Origin: Bacteroidota bacterium
GTDB taxonomy: Bacteria > Bacteroidota > Bacteroidia > Flavobacteriales > Flavobacteriaceae
Reading direction: 5' to 3'
NCBI GenBank assembly: GCA_021793535.1
Contig: JAJYSO010000110.1
Location: 1-6,353 of the forward strand
DNA length: 6,353 nt
The notes beneath the pieces were generated by a model, which searched no databases, had not been told where the DNA came from, and saw only the letters and a program-made list of their open reading frames with translations. Each line of letters opens with the position of its first letter. Position 1 is the stretch's first letter. The position numbers and the translations under genes are program-made. Below are positions 1 to 6,353 of this stretch, in pieces.

Positions 1-121
1 ATCTAGTCAGAAAATGATGATGATGTAAAAAAATAATCTGCATAATTCTTCTAAAGATTCGACAAATATAGAATAGATTTATTTTATAACCTTCATAAAT
101 TCAAATAAAAAATTTAGAAAA
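1..121. other. AT-rich intergenic stretch at the left edge, no gene seen
   Basis: This stretch is strongly AT-rich and has no open frame of useful length on either strand. It contains a four-copy ATG trinucleotide run at 14-25 and several A/T tracts. It lies downstream of the last minus-strand gene. Its recognisable content is the U-rich tail of that gene's possible terminator at its right end and one minus-strand TAnnTTTG box at 63-70, both listed separately. Whatever gene comes next on the minus strand begins outside the window. Confidence 0.7.
63..70 (-). promoter_or_regulatory. Candidate Bacteroidota -7 promoter box (TATATTTG) for a gene left of the window
   Basis: Read on the minus strand the sequence is TATATTTG, a perfect match to the Bacteroidota -7 consensus TAnnTTTG. 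It sits after the hairpin that follows the PLP-enzyme gene, in non-coding AT-rich DNA, and faces the left edge. No convincing TTTG -33 element lies at normal spacing; the nearest upstream TTTG is about 31 bases away, which is too far. The box alone can occur by chance in such AT-rich sequence. Confidence 0.3.
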
Positions 122-146
122 GGAAAAATTACTCCTGGCTAAGGAG
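122..146 (-). terminator. Possible intrinsic terminator after the PLP-enzyme gene
   Basis: On the minus strand, four bases after the stop codon, CTCCT and AGGAG can pair around the five-base loop TAGCC (132-146). A U-rich run, TAATTTTT, follows at once, and more T tracts lie further downstream. The stem is only 5 bp, with a mismatch beyond it, so this is a weak intrinsic terminator at best. Its position directly behind the last gene of the run supports the reading. Confidence 0.4.
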
Positions 147-150
147 GGAG

Positions 151-2244
151 TTATTCTTTTAAAAGTGCTGGTTTTTCAAGGATAAGTTGAATTTTTCGGA
201 CGATGATGCTGACCTGAATCATCTGCTCTTCTATGGTTTTAAAATAGATACTGGAATCGCGATCTTTCCAACTTTCCGAGATGACCCTGGCCCCTAGATT
301 GATTCGCATTACCCCGCTGAGGGTGCCGTCCTTGTATACGGCTGCTACCGGTTGACCGATGTGGCAGGCGATCGAAGCAATCCTTTTGATTTCATCCGGA
401 GCCTCTGCAAATTGATGGGCGATGTCTTGATTTAACAATTTATACAGACGGTCAGTTTCTTCTTTTTTCAGCACGCGGTCCCCACATTTGGTGAAGAAAG
501 GAAAGATCGTTTTGATGGCTTTCATCCTTAAGGGGTCCGTTTCCTTTTGGGTGACCGGATTAAAGCCGGTAATATGCTCTAAAAAAGGAGCACTGTTAAT
601 CGTGTTGTTGACGTGTTCACAAAACATTTCTACCCCTAGAAATCGTAGAGAGAGCGGAGTTTTGTAATAGCGTTCGATTTCTGCTATGGAAGCGTACCAC
701 CGCATGTAGACCCCTGTTGACACACCGGGATTTAACCGGTTGGCGATCGGCCAATCTGGCCAATCGTTTTTGTAGAAGTAAGGAGCCAGTCCTTCGGGGA
801 GTTCTCTTTGAGTCTCTTGTATTTTTTTGGCAATGACTGCCGGAACCAAAAGGGCACCGCTAAAGGGAGGCCCGGTAAAGAATTTGGATCCGGTCAGGGT
901 CATGATGAACCCTTTTTCCAAATACCCTCGAATGTCGGCGGGGTCCATTCGAAGCTGAGAATTGTCTACGGAGATCAGCACAGCTGCTCCAAAATCCTTT
1001 TGTATTTTTTCCAACCCTTCATCACTGGGAGCCGTATAGCCCAGTTTGGATTGATCGATGACGTGAAGGATGGGACGCTGTCCCTGGGCGATGGCTTCTT
1101 TTACGCTTTTGTAAACCGCACGGTCTACTTCATCCGGATGCTTGAGCTGTCCTTTGGCATTGCGCAATTCAATTTTTTGAAGGTTGACTTCTCTGAACCC
1201 TTCGATGAGTGCTCCTTTTTGAACCGGTTGATTTTGTGCACTGGTGTTTGAAAAATGTTTTCCGGTTAACGCTGCAGGAACACCGCTTCCCGTTTCATCG
1301 GCAGCCACCAAAATATGGGTGAGCTCCGCCTCAAACAAGGCCTGACAAATACCGGCAATTTCCAAAGTAATGTCGGTGCCGGAGGGGGCGAGGATGATGG
1401 CTGCAGATTCCGGAATCTGCAGGTAGGTTTTCAAATCGGATTTGATCTTTTGGGAGAACGCGGCAAGACTGTTTTCAAAACCGTCTTGAAAGCTCATGCG
1501 AATCAATCTTTTTCGTTTGAACTGAACCTTGTTGTAGGCATGATTGGAAATTGAAGAGGCCGTTGACGAAGCGAAGGTGAATGCTTCTGGCCTTGGAAAA
1601 GGGCGACATCCATACTTGTTTAAGAGCTCGTTGGGGTCTACCTTCAACCGTTGATCTCCTCCAGACATTAAGAGGTATTCTACCGGGGAAGCCAAATGCT
1701 TTAAAATGGTAATTTCTTCATCGCTGAGAGAAACCGGCGTGTTGGGAAGTTTGTGAAATTGGCTCAGGGCTTCAAAATCCAATTCATCGATGAGGTCCCT
1801 AATAGGGGCATCTCTTTTGAACTTAAAAATGTTTTGAATCAGGTCCTGGGGAATACAGTCTAGGGCTCCCTTGTCCATGTTGGGCGTGAGCTCGTAAAAT
1901 TTTGCAGCCACGCGACAAGCTGCGATATCGCAGATTTTGGTCGCGGTATCTTTTTGGTGTTGATTCTTATACCAGATCTGCCACTCTAAGCCATATCGCA
2001 AAATAAGTAAAGTGGCCAAAGGGTTGGTCAGATAATCAGAGCCTAAGCTTATCGAGATTCCAGGTTCAATTAAGAAGCCTTTGGGCTGATCTTTGAGGAC
2101 TCGTATAAAGATGTCTTCTACTTTAGGGAGTGTGCTGGAACGGCTCAATATACGAACCAATTGTGTCCTTTCCGATAGGTTGGAAACTTCGTTTTCATCT
2201 AAGATGAATTCAGCTAATGAGGTGTATTGAGGAGTTGATTTCAT
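151..2244 (-). CDS. Fold-type-I PLP-dependent enzyme, aminotransferase class V-like, with a long N-terminal region; reaction unknown
   Basis: The 697-residue protein has no signal peptide or membrane segment, so it is probably cytoplasmic. The core from about residue 187 resembles class V aminotransferase/kynureninase-type PLP enzymes. SGTD at 288-291 would be the phosphate-binding turn. Asp427 in SVDNSQ would pair with the pyridine nitrogen. Lys454 in TGSKFFTGPP (451-460) is the likely Schiff-base lysine. Residues 631-658 (QPVAAVY to VISES) look like the small C-terminal domain. Other conserved-looking patches are GGDQRLKVDP (195-204), YGCRPFPRPE (211-220) and ADETGSGVP (315-323). Residues 1-186 are mostly helical-looking and not recognised. 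The total is much longer than the usual 370-450 residues of class V enzymes. The next Met is residue 123, so the ATG at 2244 is the natural start. The gene lies 60 bp behind ugd with no promoter box between them, so co-transcription is likely. I see no DegT/ArnB hallmarks and do not recognise the subfamily or substrate. The PLP-fold call is fairly secure; the function is open. Confidence 0.8.
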   Translation of the reverse strand: MKSTPQYTSLAEFILDENEVSNLSERTQLVRILSRSSTLPKVEDIFIRVLKDQPKGFLIEPGISISLGSDYLTNPLATLLILRYGLEWQIWYKNQHQKDTATKICDIAACRVAAKFYELTPNMDKGALDCIPQDLIQNIFKFKRDAPIRDLIDELDFEALSQFHKLPNTPVSLSDEEITILKHLASPVEYLLMSGGDQRLKVDPNELLNKYGCRPFPRPEAFTFASSTASSISNHAYNKVQFKRKRLIRMSFQDGFENSLAAFSQKIKSDLKTYLQIPESAAIILAPSGTDITLEIAGICQALFEAELTHILVAADETGSGVPAALTGKHFSNTSAQNQPVQKGALIEGFREVNLQKIELRNAKGQLKHPDEVDRAVYKSVKEAIAQGQRPILHVIDQSKLGYTAPSDEGLEKIQKDFGAAVLISVDNSQLRMDPADIRGYLEKGFIMTLTGSKFFTGPPFSGALLVPAVIAKKIQETQRELPEGLAPYFYKNDWPDWPIANRLNPGVSTGVYMRWYASIAEIERYYKTPLSLRFLGVEMFCEHVNNTINSAPFLEHITGFNPVTQKETDPLRMKAIKTIFPFFTKCGDRVLKKEETDRLYKLLNQDIAHQFAEAPDEIKRIASIACHIGQPVAAVYKDGTLSGVMRINLGARVISESWKDRDSSIYFKTIEEQMIQVSIIVRKIQLILEKPALLKE

Positions 2245-2304
2245 AGGTTTGATTTTGTGTGGAACCCTCGCGGAATAATCAGAAAGGTGTGGTTGGTCTC
2301 CTTT

Positions 2305-3471
2305 TTAATCGTTTCCAAAAAGGTCGCGCGTGAATACTTTGTCTTTTACCTTTTCTAGCTCTGGATGCATGCGGTTGGCTACGATTACATCGGCTTCCGC
2401 TTTAAATTGGTCGAGATCCCGGATCACTTTTGACCCATAAAAGCTATCTTCCTTTAGAACTGGTTCGTAAACGATTACCTCAATGCCTTTGGCCTTGATT
2501 CGCTTCATGACCCCTTGTATGGAAGAAGACCTGAAATTATCGGATCCGGACTTCATAATCAATCGAAAAACACCCACTTTTTTGGGTTTTTTAGCCAATA
2601 TGGAATCGGCAATAAAGTCTTTACGTGTTCGGTTGGCATCCACAATGGCCCGGATCAAATTGTTGGGAACGGCTTCGTAATTTGCCAAGAGTTGTTTGGT
2701 GTCTTTTGGAAGGCAATACCCGCCGTACCCGAAAGAAGGATTGTTATAATGGGAACCAATTCGGGGGTCTAGGCCTACCCCTTCTATGATTTGTCGTGTT
2801 TTTAACCCGTTGATTTGGGCATAGCTGTCCAATTCATTAAAATAGGCTACCCGCATGGCCAAATAAGTATTGGAGAATAATTTGATGGCCTCTGCTTCTG
2901 TGGAGTCGGTGAATAAGGTAGGGATTTCTTTTTTGAGTGCAGCCTCTTTTAACAGGTTGGCAAAAAGACGGGCCCGCTCACTTTGTTCCCCTACAATAAT
3001 GCGAGAAGGGTAGAGGTTGTCGTACAATGCTTTCCCTTCTCTTAAAAATTCCGGAGAAAAGATGATATTGTCAAAATTCAGTTTTTCTTTGAGGCTTTTG
3101 GTGTATCCTACCGGAACAGTAGATTTTATAATCACAGTTGCCTCGGGATTAAGTGCCTGGACTTCTTTGACCACGGATTCTACACTTTCGGTATTGAAAT
3201 AGTTGGTGGTTGGATCGTAATTGGTCGGGGTAGCCACAATGACATAATCCGCCGTTTGATAAGCTTCTTTAGGGTCTGTAGTCGCTGTGAGGTTCAATTT
3301 CTTATGCGCTAAGAAATCGATGATTTCCGCATCTTCAATGGGGGATTTTTTTTGGTTTAATAAGTCTATTTTTTCCGGGATAATGTCCAATGCGGTGACT
3401 TGGTTGTGTTGAGATAAAAGAACGGCATTGGATAATCCGACATATCCGGTTCCGGCAACAGCTATTTTCAT
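2305..3471 (-). CDS. ugd: UDP-glucose 6-dehydrogenase
   Basis: This cytosolic enzyme oxidises UDP-glucose to UDP-glucuronate with two NAD+, supplying acidic sugar for surface polysaccharides. The 388 residues equal the length I recall for E. coli Ugd, and the domains are complete. The N-terminal Rossmann fold has GTGYVG at 7-12, with an acidic residue (Asp29) ending the second strand, as expected for NAD binding. KSTVPVG is at 116-122. [14 protein letters not shown] (139-152) carries the catalytic-region glutamates 141 and 145. [13 protein letters not shown] (195-207) includes Lys197 and Asn201. [11 protein letters not shown] (247-257) contains the nucleophile Cys253 and Asp257. The C-terminal UDP-binding domain (about 295-388) ends in TRDLFGND. 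All key residues are present, so the enzyme should be active. The ATG at 3471 directly precedes the [11 protein letters not shown] strand and fits the family start. A promoter box lies about 80 bp upstream. Long blocks look nearly identical to the enterobacterial protein, unusual if the host is Bacteroidota. Confidence 0.97.
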   Translation of the reverse strand: MKIAVAGTGYVGLSNAVLLSQHNQVTALDIIPEKIDLLNQKKSPIEDAEIIDFLAHKKLNLTATTDPKEAYQTADYVIVATPTNYDPTTNYFNTESVESVVKEVQALNPEATVIIKSTVPVGYTKSLKEKLNFDNIIFSPEFLREGKALYDNLYPSRIIVGEQSERARLFANLLKEAALKKEIPTLFTDSTEAEAIKLFSNTYLAMRVAYFNELDSYAQINGLKTRQIIEGVGLDPRIGSHYNNPSFGYGGYCLPKDTKQLLANYEAVPNNLIRAIVDANRTRKDFIADSILAKKPKKVGVFRLIMKSGSDNFRSSSIQGVMKRIKAKGIEVIVYEPVLKEDSFYGSKVIRDLDQFKAEADVIVANRMHPELEKVKDKVFTRDLFGND

Positions 3472-3571
3472 GGTATAGGTTTAGGTTCGTTTAAATGTTA
3501 AAAATCCAGTCCTAGCGCAATCGCTTCACACGGAATGGATTTCAAGTGCAAAAGTAAGGATTTTTTAAAAC
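3472..3571 (-). other. 100-bp gap between the ABC transporter gene and ugd, acting as the ugd leader
   Basis: No gene is visible here. On the minus strand it begins with TTTTAAAAAATCC straight after the transporter stop, followed by the TACTTTTG box and about 77 bases to the ugd ATG. A small AGCG-ATTG-CGCT hairpin is possible in the leader (3514-3525), with only a 4-bp stem. No Shine-Dalgarno sequence precedes the ATG, which is usual for Bacteroidota. Confidence 0.6.
3549..3556 (-). promoter_or_regulatory. Candidate Bacteroidota promoter (-7 box TACTTTTG) for ugd and the PLP-enzyme gene
   Basis: On the minus strand the sequence TACTTTTGC matches the Bacteroidota -7 consensus TAnnTTTG exactly, including the C that often follows. 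A TTTA, one base from the TTTG -33 consensus, ends about 16-17 bases upstream, at the end of the transporter gene. Transcription would start near 3543, leaving a leader of about 70 nt before the ugd ATG. With no box in the ugd-PLP gap, this would be the promoter for both genes. Confidence 0.5.
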
Positions 3572-5368
3572 CTAAAGCTCTTGGAGTTCAACCATGCGTT
3601 TAAATTGTGGCTGCCGCTTCATCAGGGCTTGGAAGTTTCCGGCATCTGCGATTCTTCCTTTTTGAAGGAAGATGATTTGATCTGCATTTTTAATGGTGGA
3701 TAGTCGATGGGCTACAATAAGGAGGGTGAACTGACCTTTTAAGGCATCGATACTCTTTTGGATGGCATCTTCGGTTTCGGAATCCAGTGCGGAAGTCGCT
3801 TCGTCCAAAATCAGAATACGACTGTTTTTATAGAGCTCTCTGGCGATAGAGATGCGTTGTTTTTGCCCCCCGCTCAAATTGATGCCGCTGTGTCCCAGTG
3901 CGGTATTTTCTTTGTCGGGAAGGTCAGCTATAAAGCGGTCCAATGCAGCCTGCTGAATGCTGGCCTGAAAACGCGCTAAATTCTCCGGAAGTGGAGCGTC
4001 CCAAAAAGTGACATTGTTGTATATGCTGTCGTTAAAGATGACAGGATCTTGGGTGACGTACCCAATTTGGCTTTGAAAAGAGCCTTTGTCGAGCTCCTGT
4101 AAGGGAACCCCATCAATTAACAATTCACCTTGGTTGGGCTCGAGCAGGCCCGATATCAAATTGACCAAGGTGGTTTTACCACTGCCGCTTTCCCCTACAA
4201 AGGCAACGCTTTGATTTCTTTGGATGCGCAAGGAAATGTCCTGTAAAATGGGAGTCTTTCCATAACTGAAACTGAGGTGCTCCAGACGGATTTCTTTTTG
4301 AAAAGCATTGGTCTGTTTTTTCCCTTTTTCTTCCTGGTTTTCTTGGAGCTCTTTTTTAAAATGTTGAACATTTTCAATCGATCCGGATACTTCCAAATAT
4401 TTGTTCCAGAAGTTTTGCATATTGGTAAGGGCCATTAGGGCTCGGTAAAAGAGCAGCAAGCTGACAATAATTGCTCCTAAGTTGCCATTTAGAAATCGGA
4501 CTTGAACGAAGATGACCACCACGATAACAGCAACCAGTAGAGGTTCGCGAATGGCTCCGGAGATGCTGCCTAAGACCCCCAAACGTTTTCGAGATTTTTC
4601 GATCTTGCGAATGGTCTCTTCTAATTTTTCAGCATAGGTTTGAGTCGTCCCTGTAGAACGAAGGTATTTAAAATGGCTGATGTGCTGAATGATTTGTCCT
4701 TGAAAAATACTGTTGAAGCGAGTGAGATCCCGAGAAGCGCCTTTTGTTTTGCGATAGATGGTTTTGTAAAGGTAATTGGTCAAAAATCCGCCAAATGCTA
4801 CCAAGAGGGCAAACTGAATGTCCACTACAAAAGCAAAGCCCAAGTAAACGAAGACCATAACGGCGTATTGAAGGGCTTTAAAATAATTTTGAAAGCCTTG
4901 AGAGACCCGTTCTACTTCTGCGCTCATGGTGTTTTGGATCCGTCCTACATTGGAGGTGATGAAGTGTTTGAAACGGAGTTGGTTTAGTAAATGAATTAAA
5001 TCCAATCTGACTTTTCGGATGAAACGCTGCTGTAAGATAACGATGTACACCTGGTTGATGTAGAATGCCAAGCCTTTCAAAGAGAAAAAAACCAGCATAA
5101 GAATAAGGATGTTCCCCAAGGTTAAGGGAATCCCCAAGTTTTCAATTTTTTCATACACCACCTGCATCCTGCCGATGTCGATGTTCTGGTGACTTTCGTC
5201 TCCGCTGACTACTTGTAACAACGGGACAAACATGGTTAATCCCAATCCATCGATAAAGCCTACAAAAACACTGATGATAAACGCTGCAAGGATCTTGCTG
5301 CGCAAATACGCGTAAAAGAAGCTAAAGCTGGTAAAATGTTTTTTGATGTAGTGTTTTAATCGTTCCAT
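3572..5368 (-). CDS. ABC half-transporter, MsbA/PglK-type lipid or lipid-linked glycan flippase
   Basis: The 598-residue protein fuses an exporter-type membrane domain to an ATPase domain and should work as a homodimer in the inner membrane. Hydrophobic segments lie near residues 27-50, 84-111, 166-200 (two passes), 274-293 and 297-315, giving the usual six helices. The ATPase domain (about 359-598) is intact: Walker A GESGSGKTT at 392-400 with Lys398, Q-loop Gln440, signature LSGGQ at 498-502, Walker B ILILDE at 518-523 with Glu523, D-loop SALD at 526-529 and H-loop His554. The size and layout fit MsbA, PglK/Wzk and related polysaccharide-locus flippases. Lying between a chain-length regulator and ugd, it most likely flips a lipid-linked glycan, but lipid A-core or peptide export cannot be excluded from sequence alone. 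The ATG at 5368 gives a basic N-terminus (MERLKHYIKKHF) before the first helix, as expected. No Shine-Dalgarno sequence is visible. Family call sure; substrate inferred. Confidence 0.92.
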   Translation of the reverse strand: MERLKHYIKKHFTSFSFFYAYLRSKILAAFIISVFVGFIDGLGLTMFVPLLQVVSGDESHQNIDIGRMQVVYEKIENLGIPLTLGNILILMLVFFSLKGLAFYINQVYIVILQQRFIRKVRLDLIHLLNQLRFKHFITSNVGRIQNTMSAEVERVSQGFQNYFKALQYAVMVFVYLGFAFVVDIQFALLVAFGGFLTNYLYKTIYRKTKGASRDLTRFNSIFQGQIIQHISHFKYLRSTGTTQTYAEKLEETIRKIEKSRKRLGVLGSISGAIREPLLVAVIVVVIFVQVRFLNGNLGAIIVSLLLFYRALMALTNMQNFWNKYLEVSGSIENVQHFKKELQENQEEKGKKQTNAFQKEIRLEHLSFSYGKTPILQDISLRIQRNQSVAFVGESGSGKTTLVNLISGLLEPNQGELLIDGVPLQELDKGSFQSQIGYVTQDPVIFNDSIYNNVTFWDAPLPENLARFQASIQQAALDRFIADLPDKENTALGHSGINLSGGQKQRISIARELYKNSRILILDEATSALDSETEDAIQKSIDALKGQFTLLIVAHRLSTIKNADQIIFLQKGRIADAGNFQALMKRQPQFKRMVELQEL

Positions 5369-5489
5369 GGGAATTTAAGCAGGAGTTTCAAATGTAGTGA
5401 AAAAGAAATAAGAGGATATACCTTCAGCAAACTCATCATTCGATTTTCTTTTGACTTTCCCGGTATTTTTTAAGGAAGCACTTTCTTGC
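5369..5489 (-). other. 121-bp gap between the co-polymerase and transporter genes
   Basis: This gap holds the leader of the transporter gene. An AAGCA/TGCTT hairpin lies right behind the co-polymerase stop, but an A-rich run follows it instead of a T run on the minus strand, so it does not look like an intrinsic terminator. Read-through from the upstream gene is therefore possible. A 27-codon minus-strand frame (5356-5439) runs through the gap and overlaps the transporter start by 13 bases; I treat it as unproven. Confidence 0.55.
5389..5396 (-). promoter_or_regulatory. Candidate Bacteroidota -7 promoter box (TACATTTG) before the ABC transporter
   Basis: The minus-strand sequence TACATTTG matches TAnnTTTG exactly, 20 bases upstream of the transporter ATG. 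No good -33 TTTG lies at the normal distance; the nearest is about 31 bases upstream. A start here would give a leader of only about 15 nt. It could be an internal promoter of the operon or a chance match. Confidence 0.3.
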
Positions 5490-6353
5490 TTACTCCTCCC
5501 TCATAATATCCTGGTAAAATTTGATTCCCACTAGAGAAACGATGATTAGAAACCCAGCGATTATTGCTCCCAAAATGATGCCTTTTTTTGTGGTAAAACG
5601 ATCTCTATCCAGGGGTAAAATAGGAGAGTCTATAATCTGAATAAGGGGGGATTCTTTTCTAAAACTGACTTTGGCCAGCTCTAAATTTTTAACGAGTTCC
5701 TTGAGAATGGCCTCATTGGCTTGTACATCCACCTGCCTTTGGCTGGAGCCCACGCGCAGGTTCTGCCGAGCGGGGTTGAGGTTGAAATCCGTTGAGATGG
5801 CCACATCTTTAATGGCTTCGTTGAGCTCTTTTCGAACGGAGTCAACTTGAAATTGGAGAACATTTATATTCTCTTTGGATTTTTTTGTTCTGGTTTCAAT
5901 ATAAAAATCGGATACGTTTTGGACCAAGGTCTCCGTAAAGGCTTTGGAGAATTGTTCTTTGTATGATTTGGTTTCCACTTGAATTTGACCTCGTCCTTTT
6001 TCAGCTTTGGATACGGTCAGCATGTCTTTACGGATATCTTTGACCACCCGGCCTAAAACAGAATCTTGTCTTCTGGTAAATTGTTCGGGGGGCAGATGGA
6101 AATCGATACGGGCGAGTTTTTCACTTTTTTCTTCATCATCCACCTTGATCATATCGATATAAGAATCGATCAACAAAAAAGAGGAGTCTTTTTGGCTGAG
6201 CGGACTCAGCAAGGTTTGTGTTAGAATCCTTCTCGATTGATATAAATCCAGAATATTGTCTCCTTCGAATAGGCCGCCACCGCCACCGCCCATATTGATA
6301 CCTGCCATAGCGGCCAACCCACTGATTCTAGAAGAACTACCTTTGTTTTCCTC
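5490..6353 (-). CDS. Wzz-type polysaccharide co-polymerase (chain-length determinant), N-terminus beyond the window
   Basis: This inner-membrane protein sets polysaccharide chain length or links polymerisation to export. The 287 visible residues are the C-terminal part. The frame stays open to the right edge (EENKGSSSRISGL at the start), so the TTG at 6317 is an internal leucine codon and the true start lies outside. Visible in order: a Ser-rich then Gly-rich stretch with six glycines (6273-6290); a periplasmic region with long helical, coiled-coil-prone stretches (about residues 130-235 of the visible part); a short Pro motif, DSPILPLDRDR (242-252); and a C-terminal transmembrane helix of about 20 residues starting at GIILGAIIAGF (258-268), followed by a short cytoplasmic tail ending in MREE. 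Helix-Pro-motif-C-terminal TM is the co-polymerase pattern. No kinase domain or Tyr-rich tail follows, so it is not a Wzc/BY-kinase fusion. The first transmembrane helix and most of the Wzz domain are not visible. Confidence 0.85.
   Translation of the reverse strand, partial: EENKGSSSRISGLAAMAGINMGGGGGGLFEGDNILDLYQSRRILTQTLLSPLSQKDSSFLLIDSYIDMIKVDDEEKSEKLARIDFHLPPEQFTRRQDSVLGRVVKDIRKDMLTVSKAEKGRGQIQVETKSYKEQFSKAFTETLVQNVSDFYIETRTKKSKENINVLQFQVDSVRKELNEAIKDVAISTDFNLNPARQNLRVGSSQRQVDVQANEAILKELVKNLELAKVSFRKESPLIQIIDSPILPLDRDRFTTKKGIILGAIIAGFLIIVSLVGIKFYQDIMREE

Noticed and set aside
14..25. Four-copy ATG trinucleotide run
   Set aside because: It is too short to be called a meaningful repeat, lies in low-complexity AT-rich DNA, and is followed at once by a stop codon in the ATG frame.
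808..1251. Plus-strand open frame of 147 codons
   Set aside because: It lies wholly inside the PLP-enzyme gene on the opposite strand. Its translation shows no family pattern, while the minus-strand frame carries clear PLP-enzyme motifs.
2296..2304. AAAGGAG just after the ugd stop as a Shine-Dalgarno sequence
   Set aside because: It is about 55 bases from the PLP-enzyme ATG, and no start codon with a useful frame lies at normal spacing, so it probably has no role in initiation.
4640..4987. Plus-strand open frame of 115 codons
   Set aside because: It is antisense to the membrane domain of the ABC transporter, with no recognisable domain and no promoter, so it is a shadow frame.
5467..5492. 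AAGCA/TGCTT hairpin just behind the co-polymerase stop as a terminator
   Set aside because: The stem is only 5 bp and on the minus strand it is followed by TTAAAAAA, not a T run, so it lacks the U tract of an intrinsic terminator.
6315..6317. TTG as the start of the co-polymerase gene
   Set aside because: The frame is open upstream to the window edge with family-like Ser-rich sequence, and a start here would lack the required first transmembrane helix.

Overview
The window looks like part of a surface-polysaccharide (capsule, exopolysaccharide or O-antigen) locus from a member of the Bacteroidota, perhaps Flavobacteriia. Three things point there. The chain-length regulator has a Gly-rich 'SSSRISGLAAMAGINMGGGG' stretch that I associate with Bacteroidota Wzz-like proteins. 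No gene start has a Shine-Dalgarno sequence at normal spacing. Three of the four non-coding gaps carry a perfect TAnnTTTG box, the Bacteroidota -7 promoter element, in the orientation of the genes. The genus cannot be read from the sequence.

All four genes lie on the minus strand, so transcription runs from the right edge to the left. From right to left they are: a Wzz-type polysaccharide co-polymerase cut by the right edge (5490-6353); a 121-bp gap; an ABC half-transporter of the MsbA/PglK flippase type (3572-5368); a 100-bp gap with a good promoter candidate; UDP-glucose 6-dehydrogenase ugd (2305-3471); a 60-bp gap without a promoter box; and a 697-residue fold-type-I PLP enzyme of unrecognised subfamily (151-2244). 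A short hairpin with a U-rich tail follows the last gene. The first ~125 bases are AT-rich and hold no gene, only a possible promoter for a gene beyond the left edge.

A plausible joint role is as follows. Ugd makes UDP-glucuronate as a building block, the ABC protein flips a lipid-linked glycan or other lipid across the inner membrane, and the co-polymerase controls chain length or export. The PLP enzyme probably shares a transcript with ugd. It lacks the look of DegT/ArnB-type sugar aminotransferases, its reaction is unknown, and it is the least explained element here. No RNA genes, CRISPR arrays, insertion sequences or large repeats were seen.
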